Origin: Bacillus sp. NEB1478
Lineage (GTDB): Bacteria > Bacillota > Bacilli > Bacillales > Fictibacillaceae
NCBI RefSeq assembly: GCF_031582965.1
Contig: NZ_CP134049.1
Span: 930,001-994,000 of the forward strand
Direction of reading: 5' to 3'
Length of the DNA stretch: 64,000 bases
The stretch's first letter is position 1. Each line of letters begins with the position of its first letter. The notes beneath the pieces are model-generated. The model saw only the letters and a list, made by a program, of their open reading frames with translations, ran no database searches and had not been told where the DNA came from. Of this stretch, positions 1-10,145 are shown piece by piece. The position numbers and the translations under genes are program-made.

Positions 1-870
1 TCTGCAGTTTGGTCTGGTGGATCATTCATTTATGTTCCAAAAGGTGTTAAGTGTGATACACCGCTTCAAGCTTATTTCCGAATCAACTCTGAAAATATGG
101 GTCAGTTCGAGCGTACGCTTATTATTGCGGATGAAGACAGCTCTGTACACTATGTAGAAGGATGTACAGCTCCGGTTTATTCTACAAACTCACTTCATAG
201 TGCGGTAGTAGAGATCATCGTAAAGAAAAACGCTTATGCACGTTATACAACGATCCAAAACTGGGCGAACAACATTTATAACCTTGTTACAAAGCGTGCG
301 GTAGCAGAAGAAAACGCAACGATGGAATGGGTAGATGGCAACATCGGATCTCGTCTAACAATGAAGTATCCGGCTGTTATTATGAAAGGCCGCGGAGCAA
401 AAGGTACTATTCTTTCAATCGCGATCGCTGGTAAAGGACAGCACCAAGATGCTGGAGCAAAAGTATTGCACCTAGCACCAGATTGTTCTTCTACCATTGT
501 TTCGAAGTCCATTTCGAAGCATGGCGGGAAAGTAACATACCGTGGTATCGCTCATTTCGGGCGCAAATCTGATGGATCTAAATCTAACGTTAAGTGTGAT
601 ACGCTTATCATGGATAACCAGTCTACTTCAGATACAATTCCGTACAATGAAATCTTAAACAACAACATTACTCTTGAGCATGAAGCAACGGTTTCAAAAG
701 TTTCTGAAGACCAATTGTTCTACCTCATGAGCCGTGGTGTTTCTGAACAAGAAGCAACGGAAATGATCGTAATGGGCTTTATCGAGCCATTTACGAAAGA
801 ACTTCCAATGGAATATGCAGTAGAAATGAACCGCCTGATCAAGTTCGAGATGGAAGGTTCAATCGGATAA
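1..870 (+). CDS. sufB: Fe-S cluster assembly scaffold SufB (3' part; 5' end outside window)
   Basis: The reading frame is open from base 1 and ends with TAA at 868-870, giving about 289 C-terminal residues of a protein usually near 465 residues. The sequence ([20 protein letters not shown] near the window edge, FEMEGSIG at the C terminus) is typical of SufB. SufB is the core of the SufBCD complex that assembles iron-sulfur clusters in the cytoplasm. It is presumably the last gene of a sufCDSUB operon, because a strong terminator follows within 40 bp. Its last 30 bases recur twice downstream, at 14051 and 19563 (see findings). Confidence 0.96.
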   Translation, partial: SAVWSGGSFIYVPKGVKCDTPLQAYFRINSENMGQFERTLIIADEDSSVHYVEGCTAPVYSTNSLHSAVVEIIVKKNAYARYTTIQNWANNIYNLVTKRAVAEENATMEWVDGNIGSRLTMKYPAVIMKGRGAKGTILSIAIAGKGQHQDAGAKVLHLAPDCSSTIVSKSISKHGGKVTYRGIAHFGRKSDGSKSNVKCDTLIMDNQSTSDTIPYNEILNNNITLEHEATVSKVSEDQLFYLMSRGVSEQEATEMIVMGFIEPFTKELPMEYAVEMNRLIKFEMEGSIG

Positions 871-882
871 AGTCTGAAAAGC
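836..882 (+). repeat. sufB 3'-end repeat, copy A (in gene)
   Basis: The last codons of sufB and the bases just after them form copy A of a direct repeat found again at 14048-14127 and 19562-19635. The shared core reads AGTTCGAGATGGAAG followed by TTCAATC. In copies A and B the likeness continues through the stop codon and the terminator for more than 100 bp. This fits an attachment site at the 3' end of sufB that is rebuilt by each incoming element. Confidence 0.75.
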
Positions 883-915
883 CTTGGTATATAAGGAATA
901 TACCAAGGTTTTTTT
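882..915 (+). terminator. Rho-independent terminator after sufB
   Basis: Perfect 10-bp stem CCTTGGTATA/TATACCAAGG with a 7-base loop, followed by seven T. The same hairpin, almost base for base, is repeated at 14094-14127. Confidence 0.93.
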
Positions 916-1147
916 ATATGCAAATTAGTGTCGTGCCAACTCGAAATTTATTTCTTTGCATTTTAAGTTATAAAATTCTTCTTATTCAACAAACGGGCAA
1001 GATTTTGGAATAAGTAACTACTCTGTTGTTAAAAGTACATCTATGTTAGTATTTGATGCAAACGTAGTTTTAAATTATTGTGTTAGTGAGTAATTACATC
1101 TTTACAATGAACATAACCCATGAGTATGAAATTCAACAGTTTCAAGT

Positions 1148-1300
1148 TTCTAAAATTGCTGAAACCTAAAGGTAAGGGGAACGGTTTATTGGATTTTTTA
1201 ATTCCAAGGAGTGAATCCTTAAGCAGGTAGGGCTACTCAAAGGCCAGATTCCGACAGCTAATCTCATATGTGTTTATGAGAAGGAAGGTAAAGCTTGTAA
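1148..1300 (+). promoter_or_regulatory. c-di-AMP riboswitch (ydaO-yuaA type), apparently orphan
   Basis: The conserved blocks of the ydaO/yuaA aptamer appear in order: AAGGGGAACG, GGAGTGAATCCTT, GGTAGGGCTACT and CCGACAGCTAATCTCAT. In Bacillus this RNA senses c-di-AMP and usually controls potassium or amino-acid uptake and cell-wall hydrolase genes. The next gene on this strand starts 400 bp away and is a sigma-54 activator, which is not a usual target, and a terminator at 1500-1530 lies between. The normal target gene was probably lost. Exact ends are approximate. Confidence 0.78.
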
Positions 1301-1499
1301 GACTAAAAAGTTTTTAATTTTAATTTACCCACCAAACTTTCCGCATTTTACCCACAAGAGTATCAACTTTGATATATTTTAATGTACACATATTTTTTAA
1401 AAGGGTTGATTTTCTGCGGTTTAAGGACCTATTAATACTTAAAAAACACACATAGTATCTGTTCCGTACGCAAGTTCATCCATGAAACATCCTAAAAGA

Positions 1500-1530
1500 C
1501 CCATGGCAATTTAAAAGCCATGGGTTTATT
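1500..1530 (+). terminator. Rho-independent terminator downstream of the orphan riboswitch
   Basis: 8-bp stem CCCATGGC/GCCATGGG with a 9-base loop, followed by TTTATT. It ends any transcript coming from the riboswitch before the regulator gene at 1705. The rest of 916-1704 holds no gene that I can support. Confidence 0.8.
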
Positions 1531-1704
1531 GTATATTTGAACTTTTGTAACTAGTAGTGCATGGATTTATAAACGATAATCAAATAATCTTTTAGATGGT
1601 GATCTTCAAGCAAAGACCCAGACTTTATAAAAAGAATATTTACCTAGCCTCTTTTTTTGCATTTGTATGTTAAATTATAAAACAAAGAAAGGAGTGTAGA
1701 GAAA

Positions 1705-3534
1705 ATGATCGCTTTGTATAAATTAAATAAAACACTAGAAGCTATCTTCACTCAACTATTAATCGAACAAGGTATTCAACCAACCTGCTTCCATTCTAAA
1801 AAATCGATTATCGATCATATGATGAACCCTTTTGTTTTAATTACTCCTTTACCTTATGTAAACGAGGTTCAATCCTTTTCTATCCCTATTGTACCTGTCT
1901 CCATTCATTTAAGTGATTTCGAAAAAACGATTAATGAACAAAATCTTTATGAACATAATCTCTTAATTTTGGTGTCAGATGAAGAAAAAAAGTGGTTAAA
2001 CACTGAAAATCTTCTGATGTATCAGAACCATTTTGATATTTGCAGCAAGGAATTTGTTGAACTCGGTAACGCCAATAAAAACACAACATTTCTTGTTCCT
2101 TCTTGGGAAAGTAGTCTCCCCGTTTCTAAACGAAATGAAAATGTCCTTTATGTTCATCCTTCAATGGATACCATGGTTTCCGCAACACGTCAGGCAATGA
2201 ACTTAACCGATGTGACGAAAGAGATGTTTAAAGAAAAATACCAGGTACAGGCCATTGCCGATTCTGCTCATGATGGTTTAATAGCGGTAGACAAGCAAGG
2301 GAAAATAACACTAACCAATAATAATGCGAAAAAGTATCTAGGGCTAGAAGGGGATGTGGTCGGACGGAACATTACAGAATATATCCCACATTCCGATATG
2401 CTGAGAGTGCTGCAAACTGGTAAGAAAGAAATAGGGGATGTAGCCAAGATACTTGATCGCCAAATCATTATAAACCGTTACCCCGTTATTCTTAACAACA
2501 CTGTCGTTGGAGCAGTATCCAATTTTAAAGAAATTACCGACCTGCAAAGAATGGAAATGAAACTAAGGAAAAAATTGCATGAAAACGGATTAGAAGCAAA
2601 ATACAGACTGGAGGACATTATTGGGGAAGTCAAAGAGATTCGTGAAGCTAAAGAACAGGCTAAGATCTTTGCGCAAACAGATGCAACGGTACTCATTACA
2701 GGAGAATCTGGGACAGGAAAAGAATTGTTTGCACAAGGAATCCATCTGCAGAGCAGCCGGGCAATTGGTCCATTTGTTGCGGTTAATTGTGCCGCTTTTC
2801 CTGAAAATTTACTAGAGACTGAATTGTTTGGTTATGAAGAAGGCAGTTTTACAGGAGCTAAAAAAGGTGGTAAGCAGGGACTGTTTGAATTGGCGCATGG
2901 AGGATCTTTGTTTTTGGATGAAATCGGAGAAATGCCTTTGCAAATTCAGTCTCACTTATTACGAGTTCTTCAGGAAAGATCGATCCGGAGAGTCGGAGGA
3001 CAACGAACCATTCCTGTTAATGTACGGATTATTGCAGCAACCAATACAAACATCGAAGACGAAATTGAAAAGAAGCAGTTTAGAAAAGATTTATACTATC
3101 GTTTAAATGTACTTTCACTTGAATTGCCGGCACTAAGAAACAGACTAGAGGATGTTCCCTTGCTTACCTGTCATTTTATAAAGCAATTTAATGAACAGCA
3201 TCAAAAGCAAATCGAAAAGATCGATGAAGATTTTTATTTAGTTTTACAAGACTATCACTGGCCAGGAAATATTCGTGAGTTACGAAATGTTTTAGAACGA
3301 ATCGTCTTGCTTCAAAAAGGTTCAGCCATAACGGCTAAAGATGCCTGGTTTTATTATCCTAAACTTAGAAAGAAGAGAACTCAAACAATTGCCAGCATTG
3401 CGACCATTAAAGAGAATGAAAAAGATTTAATTCAAGGTGCGCTTCAACAATATAACAGCAGAGGAGAGGCGGCAAAGTCTCTTGGAATTGACCGATCGAC
3501 CCTTTGGCGCAAAATCAAAGAATACAAGCTTTGA
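1705..3534 (+). CDS. Sigma-54-dependent transcriptional activator (PrpR-like sensor, PAS, AAA+, HTH)
   Basis: A 609-residue enhancer-binding protein. The N-terminal ~180 residues resemble the PrpR-type ligand-sensing domain. A PAS-like segment follows at about 185-285 ([19 protein letters not shown]). The AAA+ domain at ~300-535 has Walker A GESGTGKE, the sigma-54 contact loop GSFTGA (a GAFTGA variant) and [10 protein letters not shown] as Walker B. A Fis-type helix-turn-helix closes the protein ([20 protein letters not shown]). The start ATG has the site AAAGGAGTG 10 bases upstream. It directly precedes a -24/-12 promoter at 3643, so it very likely activates the catabolic genes downstream. 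The ligand is unknown. Confidence 0.93.
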   Translation: MIALYKLNKTLEAIFTQLLIEQGIQPTCFHSKKSIIDHMMNPFVLITPLPYVNEVQSFSIPIVPVSIHLSDFEKTINEQNLYEHNLLILVSDEEKKWLNTENLLMYQNHFDICSKEFVELGNANKNTTFLVPSWESSLPVSKRNENVLYVHPSMDTMVSATRQAMNLTDVTKEMFKEKYQVQAIADSAHDGLIAVDKQGKITLTNNNAKKYLGLEGDVVGRNITEYIPHSDMLRVLQTGKKEIGDVAKILDRQIIINRYPVILNNTVVGAVSNFKEITDLQRMEMKLRKKLHENGLEAKYRLEDIIGEVKEIREAKEQAKIFAQTDATVLITGESGTGKELFAQGIHLQSSRAIGPFVAVNCAAFPENLLETELFGYEEGSFTGAKKGGKQGLFELAHGGSLFLDEIGEMPLQIQSHLLRVLQERSIRRVGGQRTIPVNVRIIAATNTNIEDEIEKKQFRKDLYYRLNVLSLELPALRNRLEDVPLLTCHFIKQFNEQHQKQIEKIDEDFYLVLQDYHWPGNIRELRNVLERIVLLQKGSAITAKDAWFYYPKLRKKRTQTIASIATIKENEKDLIQGALQQYNSRGEAAKSLGIDRSTLWRKIKEYKL

Positions 3535-3582
3535 TGCTTTATTTTGAAACAGATGATGCAAAATGAAACGAATATAGTGGAA

Positions 3583-3625
3583 TTTCTGATTTTTTATGCC
3601 CTATCATACCTAAAAAATTCAGAAA
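3583..3625. promoter_or_regulatory. Inverted repeat upstream of the sigma-54 promoter, candidate activator site
   Basis: TTTCTGATTTTTTA at 3583-3596 is matched by TAAAAAATTCAGAAA at 3611-3625, an inverted repeat with one extra base in one arm. It lies about 20-60 bp before the -24 element. It is AT-rich and has no proper T-tract, so an operator for the adjacent activator is more likely than a terminator. This is an inference. Confidence 0.45.
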
Positions 3626-3642
3626 ATTTAAAATTAACTGAA

Positions 3643-3660
3643 TCGGCATGAAACTTGCAT
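3643..3660 (+). promoter_or_regulatory. Sigma-54 (-24/-12) promoter
   Basis: TCGGCATGAAACTTGCAT has GG at 3645-3646 and GC at 3657-3658, separated by exactly 10 bases as sigma-54 requires, with the canonical TTGCA at -12. It sits 34 bp before the TTG start of the dehydrogenase gene and just after a sigma-54 activator gene. Confidence 0.85.
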
Positions 3661-3693
3661 TAATAATTGACAAACAAAAAATGAGGTGATAGC

Positions 3694-4779
3694 TTGCAAC
3701 ATTTCTCAATAGCGGCCATACCTGGAGACGGAATTGGACCTGAAGTCATGGCAGAAGGGTTAAAAACATTAAAGAAAATTGAGGAACTGCACGGAGGCAT
3801 TCATTTCTCCATTGACACGTTTGATTGGAATTGTGATTACTATTTAAAACACGGAAAGATGATGCCGGATAGTGGCCTGGACATTCTGCGGGATTACGAT
3901 GTGATTTTGCTTGGTGCCATCGGTGCACCAACTGTTCCTGACCACATTTCAGTATGGGAATTGATCCTCCCCATTCGCAGAGCCTTTCAGCAATATATCA
4001 ATTTGCGGCCTATAAAACTATTAAGGGGTTTAGAGAGTCCTCTTCGTTATAAAGCCCATAAAGATCTGGATTTTGTCGTAGTGCGTGAAAACACAGAAGG
4101 AGAGTACTCCAATATGGGAGGGAGGTTACATGAAAACACTCCCTTTGAGCTTGCGGTACAAAATAATGTCTTTACGAGATACGGAACCGAACGAGTTATC
4201 AATTATGCTTATTCGCTTGCTGAAAAAAGAACGAGGAAAAAGCTGACGTCAGCTACAAAATCGAATGGAATCAATCACTCGATGCCTTTCTGGGATGAAA
4301 TCGTCAAGGAAGTGAGCAAGCATCATCCTAGCGTCCAGACGGACATCTATCACATTGATGCACTGGCAGCTTATTTTATTACCAGACCTGAAGAATTGGA
4401 TGTTGTCGTGGCGAGCAATCTGTTTGGCGATATTTTAACAGATCTTGGCGCAGCTATTGTAGGTGGTTTAGGACTAGCACCTTCCGGAAACATAAATCCG
4501 GAAAAAAATTATCCTTCGATGTTCGAACCCATTCATGGTTCTGCGCCTGACATTGCCGGAAAGAAAATTGCCAATCCCATTGCGCAGATTTGGAGTATTA
4601 GCTTAATGATGGAGCATCTTGGTTTTTCTGATATTGCGAAATTGATCGTATCATCGATTGAAGAGGTTCTCATTGATGGAAATGTGTCTACCCCGGACCT
4701 CGGAGGGAAAAATACGACCAGTGAATTTGGAGAAGCTATTCTTCAGCAAATGACCAATAAACGTATAAATTTTATTTAA
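3694..4779 (+). CDS. Tartrate/D-malate-type decarboxylating dehydrogenase (isopropylmalate dehydrogenase superfamily)
   Basis: A 361-residue NAD-dependent beta-decarboxylating dehydrogenase closest in signature to TtuC/DmlA/YcsA: GDGIGPEV at the N terminus, [38 protein letters not shown] and [14 protein letters not shown]. The family oxidises (R)-malate, tartrate or related 2-hydroxyacids and releases CO2. The start is TTG at 3694 with GAGGTGAT 4-10 bases upstream. It is the first gene of the sigma-54-driven cluster. From context the substrate could be 3,3-dimethylmalate, giving 2-oxoisovalerate; tartrate or D-malate are the default alternatives. Confidence 0.88.
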   Translation: MQHFSIAAIPGDGIGPEVMAEGLKTLKKIEELHGGIHFSIDTFDWNCDYYLKHGKMMPDSGLDILRDYDVILLGAIGAPTVPDHISVWELILPIRRAFQQYINLRPIKLLRGLESPLRYKAHKDLDFVVVRENTEGEYSNMGGRLHENTPFELAVQNNVFTRYGTERVINYAYSLAEKRTRKKLTSATKSNGINHSMPFWDEIVKEVSKHHPSVQTDIYHIDALAAYFITRPEELDVVVASNLFGDILTDLGAAIVGGLGLAPSGNINPEKNYPSMFEPIHGSAPDIAGKKIANPIAQIWSISLMMEHLGFSDIAKLIVSSIEEVLIDGNVSTPDLGGKNTTSEFGEAILQQMTNKRINFI

Positions 4780-4794
4780 GGAGATGAAAAAAGG

Positions 4795-6242
4795 ATGACC
4801 GAGACACAAACTTCTCTATTACATGAAAAAAAATACCCTTTATACATTAACGGGAAACATATTCAAACCGATCATCATATTCCTGTTTACCATAAGTACA
4901 CAGGAGAAGTGATTGCATCCATCGCGAAAGCGGATAAACATCATGTAGAGCAGGCCGTGGCTGCAGCTGAAGAAATCTTTCAATCCGACAAATTAACAGC
5001 TTTTCAACGATCTACTATTCTTTTAAAGGCAGCAAATCTAATGGAACAAAGACGGGAGGATTTTGAGCTTTCTTTAGTCAGAGAAGTTGGAAAAACCCGC
5101 AAAGATGCTGCAGGTGAATTGGATCGAACAATTAACACGATCCGTTTATCAGCGGAAGAGGCGAAACGGATTTCAGGAGAAATGATTCCACTGCAGGCGA
5201 CAGAAGGGGCAGACAACCGGTTAGGGTTTACCATTCGTGTTCCTAAAGGCGTTATAGGTGTGATTACCCCATTCAATTACCCTTTGTTATTAGGGGTCCA
5301 TAAAATTGCACCTGCTCTCGCTGCTGGCAACACCATCGTGATCAAGCCTGCTACCGCAACTCCGCTGGCTACCTTTCAATTAGTAGAACTTTTAGAAGAA
5401 GCAGGTCTGCCAAAAGGATATGTGAACATCATTACTGGATCAGGAAGTGAGGTGGGTGAATGGCTTTTGAATGATGAACGGATAGCGATGTATACGTTTA
5501 CCGGCTCAGGTGAAGTAGGTAAGCACATTAAGAACGAAGCGGTTTACGGCCGGTAGCACTTGAACTGGGAAACAACTCCCCGAATATAGTTCATAAAGAC
5601 GCAGATCTGGATCTTGCTGCCAAACTGACCGCAAGCCGCAGTTTTCATAATGCAGGACAAGCCTGTATAGCCGTTCAACGCCTGTTTGTGCATCAATCTG
5701 TATTGAATGAGTTTACAGAAAGCTATTTAGCGTATGTACAACAGCTGAAAGTCGGCGATCCGGAAAAACCAGAAACAGATGTAGGTCCGATGATTAGTGA
5801 GAAAGAAGCGATTCGGTCAGAGGAATGGGTGAATGAAGCGATCGAACAAGGAGCTAAAGCATTGCTTCCGATAAAGAGGGAAGGAGCGATCCTATTCCCA
5901 ACAGTACTCGTGGATACGAATCCTTCTATGAAAGTGGTTTGTAAAGAAGTCTTTGCTCCTATCGTTTGTATCATCCCTTATCAAGATATTGATGAAGCTT
6001 TTCACTCTGCGAATCAATCAGAGTATGGTTTACAAGCTGGGATTTTCACTCGTGATTTGCAGTTGGCAATGAAGGCGGCGAAGGTACTGCAATATGGAGG
6101 AGTCATTATTAATGATGTATCCACTTACCGTAATGATGTTATGCCTTATGGGGGAGTGAAAAACAGTGGAATTGGAAAGGAAGGTCCGTATTATGCGATT
6201 CAAGAAATGACAGATGAACGAATGGTGGTGATGAATCTATGA
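4795..6242 (+). pseudogene. NAD(P)-dependent aldehyde dehydrogenase, interrupted by a 1-base frameshift
   Basis: Two reading frames together make one 482-residue aldehyde dehydrogenase. The first part runs from ATG 4795 to a stop at 5554-5556. The second continues in the next frame to 6242. The family sequence EAGLRPVALELG is restored if one G is added near 5541, so one base is missing. The break lies just before the catalytic Glu loop (LELGNN) and upstream of the catalytic Cys (GQAC), so neither half could work alone. The N-terminal half has the ITPFNYP and TGSGEVGK motifs. It could be a true pseudogene or a sequencing error in an intact gene. The neighbours are all intact. Confidence 0.88.
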
Positions 6243-7012
6243 ATACTGGATTGCTAGAAAGAAAAACCGCCATTATTACTGGAGCAGGATCAGGTATGGG
6301 AAAAGCTGCAGCCAAACTATTTGCTGCACAAGGAGCAAACGTGGTGTTAGCGGATTTAAATATAGATGCTGCAGACCAAACTGCAAAAGAAATAAATCAG
6401 ACTGGACAAGTTCTCGTCATCCAAACGGATGTGGGAGACGATGAAAGTGTCCAGAATCTTGTAAATGAGACGTTCAATACATTTGAAGATATGGATGTAA
6501 TAGTTAATTGTGCCGGGGTTCCACAATTCTTTACACCGATTGAAGAAATGAGTATCAGTGAATGGGAAAAGATTATGTCAGTTAATACAAAATCCATTTT
6601 TCTAACCACACGTCATCTAGTCCCTTATATGAAAAAGAAGGGAAAAGGATCGATAATAAATATCGCATCCATTGCAGGGATCCGGGCTAGGCCTGGACTA
6701 AATGCCTACTGTGCATCTAAAGGAGCGGCCATTATGTTAACGAAAGCATTGGCGCTTGAATTAGCCCCATTTAAAATCCGGGTTAATGCAATTAATCCAG
6801 GGCCTGCTGAAACCCCAATGCTAGGGAAATTTTTGCCTGGCGATGCCCAACAAGTAGAGGAAGACAAAAAGAAAATCTTTATTGACAGTGTTCCATTAGG
6901 TACGCTAATCCAGCCTGAGGATATTGCCCAAGCAGCTTTGTATCTTGCTTCTGATCTCTCCAAGGCTGTTACTGGGGAAATCATGAATGTAGACGGAGGA
7001 AGAGGAATCTAA
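6239..7012 (+). CDS. Short-chain dehydrogenase/reductase (SDR)
   Basis: 257 residues with the classical SDR layout: the nucleotide-binding TGAGSGMG near residue 15, NCAG near 90, catalytic Ser in NIASIAG and the YCASK catalytic Tyr/Lys near 158, ending in the usual NVDGGRGI. The start ATG overlaps the stop of the aldehyde dehydrogenase frame by four bases (ATGA), so the two are translationally coupled. The family oxidises secondary or primary alcohols. Here it would supply the aldehyde for the dehydrogenase before it, which is an inference from gene order. Confidence 0.9.
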   Translation: MNTGLLERKTAIITGAGSGMGKAAAKLFAAQGANVVLADLNIDAADQTAKEINQTGQVLVIQTDVGDDESVQNLVNETFNTFEDMDVIVNCAGVPQFFTPIEEMSISEWEKIMSVNTKSIFLTTRHLVPYMKKKGKGSIINIASIAGIRARPGLNAYCASKGAAIMLTKALALELAPFKIRVNAINPGPAETPMLGKFLPGDAQQVEEDKKKIFIDSVPLGTLIQPEDIAQAALYLASDLSKAVTGEIMNVDGGRGI

Positions 7013-7051
7013 ATTGCTTAATAAATCCAGTAATGAAAAGGGGAGAATGTT

Positions 7052-8377
7052 ATGAATCAGCCGATTGTCACGATTGAAGAGCGCACTACTAAAAAAGTCT
7101 TTTGGAGAATCATTCCCTTTATTTTCTTGTTATATATTGTCGCCTTTCTTGATCGGGTAAATCTTGGTTATGCTGCATTAGATATGAATAAAGAGTTAGC
7201 AATTGCCAGCTCTACTTTCGGGTTAATCTCTGGAATTTTTTTCTTCGGCTACTTCCTGTTTGAGATTCCAAGTAATATACTGCTCCACAAGGTTGGCGCG
7301 AGAAAGTGGATTGCACGCATCATGGTCAGCTGGGGCATAGTAGTTATTTTGACAGCATGGGCTCAAAGCGCTACACACCTCTATATTTTACGTTTTCTTC
7401 TTGGTGTAGCAGAAGCCGGCTTTTTTCCAGGAGTTATTTTATATATTACTTATTGGTTCCGGGCGAAAGAACAGGCTAGAGCTTTTGCCTTATTCATGAC
7501 TGCGCTTGCAGCCTCCAATATTATTGGAGCTCCATTATCTACTTGGATCATGGATAACATTAGTTGGGCTGGGATGCAAGGATGGCGCTGGATGTTTATT
7601 TTGGAAGGAATACCCGCAATTATCATAGGGATAGTAACGTATTATTACTTAACCGATCGTCCACAAGAGGCAAAATGGTTAACAAAGGAAGAAAAGGAGT
7701 GGCTCATTCAAGAAATTCGCCATGAAAACGAGCAAAAAGAGAGCAACAAGCATCATTCTGCACGTCAAGTATTGACTAATCCTCACGTTTGGAGACTATC
7801 TTTCATCTACTTAACGCTAGTTATTGGTTTGTATGGTATTGGATTTTGGATGCCTACTATCATAAAATCATTTTCATCGATTCTCACGAATACGCAGGTG
7901 GGACTCATTACAATGGTTCCTTATATTGCCGGCGGTATTTGTATGATATTGTGGGCTCGACGGTCAGACAGGTCAGGGGAACGAAGAATGCACACTGCAT
8001 TGCCGCCATTATTAGGGGCGTTAGGTTTAATCGGTGCTGGAATGACTACTAATCCGTATCTGTCTGTTGTAATGATGTCCATTGCAACCATCGGAATTTA
8101 CAGCTTTTTTGGTCCTTTCTGGTCACTTCCCGCTTTCTTCTTGACAGGAGCTTCTGCAGCTGTTGGAATAGCGTTAATTAATTCAATTGGTAATCTCGGG
8201 GGATTTGTTGGTCCTTATATGATTGGTTATTTAAATGATCTTACTGGGAATATGGAGGCAGGGTTATATTTTCTAGGCTTTAGTTTGATTATTACAAGTT
8301 TGCTAGTGTTTAGCATTAAAAAACAAATTTCGGTTGTAAAAACAGAAGCACCGTTGGTGAAAAAGAAATCGTCATAA
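7052..8377 (+). CDS. MFS transporter, anion:cation symporter (ACS) type
   Basis: 441 residues with about 12 hydrophobic segments. The N-terminal sequence FLDRVNLGYAALDMNKEL and the loop GVAEAGFFPGVILYITYW are hallmarks of the ACS family, which takes up organic anions such as tartrate, hexuronates, phthalate or other hydroxyacids by proton symport. Start ATG 7052 has AAAAGGGGAG upstream. It lies 39 bp after the SDR in the same operon. A small hydroxyacid related to the pathway substrate is the likely cargo. Confidence 0.9.
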   Translation: MNQPIVTIEERTTKKVFWRIIPFIFLLYIVAFLDRVNLGYAALDMNKELAIASSTFGLISGIFFFGYFLFEIPSNILLHKVGARKWIARIMVSWGIVVILTAWAQSATHLYILRFLLGVAEAGFFPGVILYITYWFRAKEQARAFALFMTALAASNIIGAPLSTWIMDNISWAGMQGWRWMFILEGIPAIIIGIVTYYYLTDRPQEAKWLTKEEKEWLIQEIRHENEQKESNKHHSARQVLTNPHVWRLSFIYLTLVIGLYGIGFWMPTIIKSFSSILTNTQVGLITMVPYIAGGICMILWARRSDRSGERRMHTALPPLLGALGLIGAGMTTNPYLSVVMMSIATIGIYSFFGPFWSLPAFFLTGASAAVGIALINSIGNLGGFVGPYMIGYLNDLTGNMEAGLYFLGFSLIITSLLVFSIKKQISVVKTEAPLVKKKSS

Positions 8378-8407
8378 GTAACCGGTGGAGCTACAGGGGG
8401 GATTTTA

Positions 8408-9271
8408 ATGACAAAGCCTCTTATTCAGGTTAACAAGGTTTCTTTTGAATATAGCTTAAACAATAATCGTTCCATACAAGTACTGAATGAGGTTTCATTT
8501 GATATTTTTCCAGGTGAATATGTAGCTATTATAGGTCATAATGGCTCTGGTAAATCTACACTTTCAAAACATCTGAACGGTATCTTAAAACCTAGTAGCG
8601 GAGATGTTTTTATTAGCGATTACAATACAAAAGAACAAAAGCTGCAACGTGAAATTCGTAAGAAGGTAGGGATGGTGTTTCAGCATCCCGATAACCAAAT
8701 CATCGCTACCATTGTTGAAGACGATGTGGCTTTTGGGTTAGAGAATATCGAAGTACCTGCTTCAGAAATGAAAGAAAGAATTGATTTTGCATTGGAAGCG
8801 GTTGGAATGAGTGATTTCCGGAAAAGACCACCTCATCATCTCTCAGGAGGACAAAAACAGCGTGTCGCCATTGCAGGAATCCTTGCGATGAAGCCCGATT
8901 GTTTAGTGCTGGATGAGGCAACCAGCATGCTGGACACCTATGGCAGAAGAGATATTCTGGACGTTGTCCGCAAGCTTAATAACGAGGGAATGACGATCAT
9001 TTCAGTAACCCACCATATGTCAGAAGTAGCTGAAGCAAGCAGGGTCATTGTCATCGAAAAAGGCAAAATTGTAATGGTTGGCACACCAAGAGAAATTTTT
9101 CAGCACTCTGAACTGCTGCATCAGTTGCAACTCGATGTTCCTGTAGCCAATCAAATTGCGAGATCGGTTCATGAATATGACAATGAATTTCGGTCAGATT
9201 TAATTCATAATGACGAGATTATTCAAGAGGTTATGCGTTTGTCAGCCAAGAGAGGGGTGTATGTAGGATGA
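8408..9271 (+). CDS. ECF transporter ATP-binding subunit (EcfA1-like)
   Basis: 287-residue ABC ATPase of the CbiO/EcfA class: Walker A GHNGSGKST, Q-loop VFQHPDNQI, signature LSGGQKQR, Walker B LVLDEATSMLD and switch histidine in VTHH. One of two different ATPases of an energy-coupling-factor transporter. Start ATG 8408 follows AGGGGGG by 7 bases. It overlaps the next gene by ATGA. The housekeeping EcfA pair normally sits in the ribosomal-protein region, so this is an extra, dedicated copy. Confidence 0.92.
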   Translation: MTKPLIQVNKVSFEYSLNNNRSIQVLNEVSFDIFPGEYVAIIGHNGSGKSTLSKHLNGILKPSSGDVFISDYNTKEQKLQREIRKKVGMVFQHPDNQIIATIVEDDVAFGLENIEVPASEMKERIDFALEAVGMSDFRKRPPHHLSGGQKQRVAIAGILAMKPDCLVLDEATSMLDTYGRRDILDVVRKLNNEGMTIISVTHHMSEVAEASRVIVIEKGKIVMVGTPREIFQHSELLHQLQLDVPVANQIARSVHEYDNEFRSDLIHNDEIIQEVMRLSAKRGVYVG

Positions 9272-10140
9272 ATGATAATCCCATTTTAGAAGTAAATCAT
9301 TTACAGCATATCTATATGGAAAAGACACCTCTTGAACACCAGGCGCTCTCTGGAGTCAGTTTGCGGGTGTATGGTGGGGAATGCATAGCTATTATTGGAC
9401 ATACGGGATCAGGAAAATCTACTTTAATTCAGCATTTCAATGGGCTGATGCTGCCCCAGCGTGGAGAAGTAATCGTAGACGGCCAACTTTTATCTGATCC
9501 AAAGCTAGATGTTAAAGGATTGCGAAGAAAAGTTGGCCTTGTGTTTCAGAACCCTGAGGATCAAATTTTTGAAAAATTGATCGGTGATGATATTGCTTAT
9601 GGTCCATTAAAGATGGGGCTTCCATTAAAAGAAGTAAGAAACCGTGTGAAATGGGCAATGGAATTAGTTGGTCTTCCCTTTGAAGAACTGAAAGACCGGG
9701 TTACCTATGCCTTAAGCGGCGGCCAAAAAAGAAAAGTCGCCTTGGCAGGGGTGTTGGCTCTAAAACCTAAAATTTTGGTATTGGACGAGCCGACAGCCGG
9801 TCTTGATCCTCGCTCACGACAGGAGCTTTTGGACAATATTGTTCAGTTGAACAAAAAAGAAAACATGACCGTCATCTTTGTCTCTCACAACATGGAGGAA
9901 GTAGCGTATTTAGCCAAAAGAATTTACGTATTAGCAGATGGCAAAAATCTGATTGAAGGAACACCACGGGACATTTTTGGTAATAATGAAACCCTTGCAA
10001 AGCATCATATTGGAGCACCGCAAACGGTGGAGATCCTCACGAAGTTAAAAGAGCAAGGTTATGATGTCAATCTTAAAGCGTATGAAATAGAAGCAGCCAC
10101 AAAAGAAATCGTTTCTGTTCTTCAATCTTGTAGGAGGTGA
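9268..10140 (+). CDS. ECF transporter ATP-binding subunit (EcfA2-like)
   Basis: 290-residue second ATPase: Walker A GHTGSGKST, VFQNPEDQIF, signature LSGGQKRK and LVLDEPTAGLDP. It pairs with the preceding ATPase to form the asymmetric A1-A2 dimer typical of ECF transporters. Start ATG 9268 overlaps the upstream stop by four bases. The stop at 10138-10140 lies inside the ribosome binding site region of the next gene. Confidence 0.92.
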   Translation: MNDNPILEVNHLQHIYMEKTPLEHQALSGVSLRVYGGECIAIIGHTGSGKSTLIQHFNGLMLPQRGEVIVDGQLLSDPKLDVKGLRRKVGLVFQNPEDQIFEKLIGDDIAYGPLKMGLPLKEVRNRVKWAMELVGLPFEELKDRVTYALSGGQKRKVALAGVLALKPKILVLDEPTAGLDPRSRQELLDNIVQLNKKENMTVIFVSHNMEEVAYLAKRIYVLADGKNLIEGTPRDIFGNNETLAKHHIGAPQTVEILTKLKEQGYDVNLKAYEIEAATKEIVSVLQSCRR

Positions 10141-10145
10141 GGGAG

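Noticed and set aside
1320-1400. Further copy of the 21-bp arrays
   Set aside because: TTTACCCAC occurs twice 23 bp apart, but no third unit keeps the step, so the evidence is too weak.
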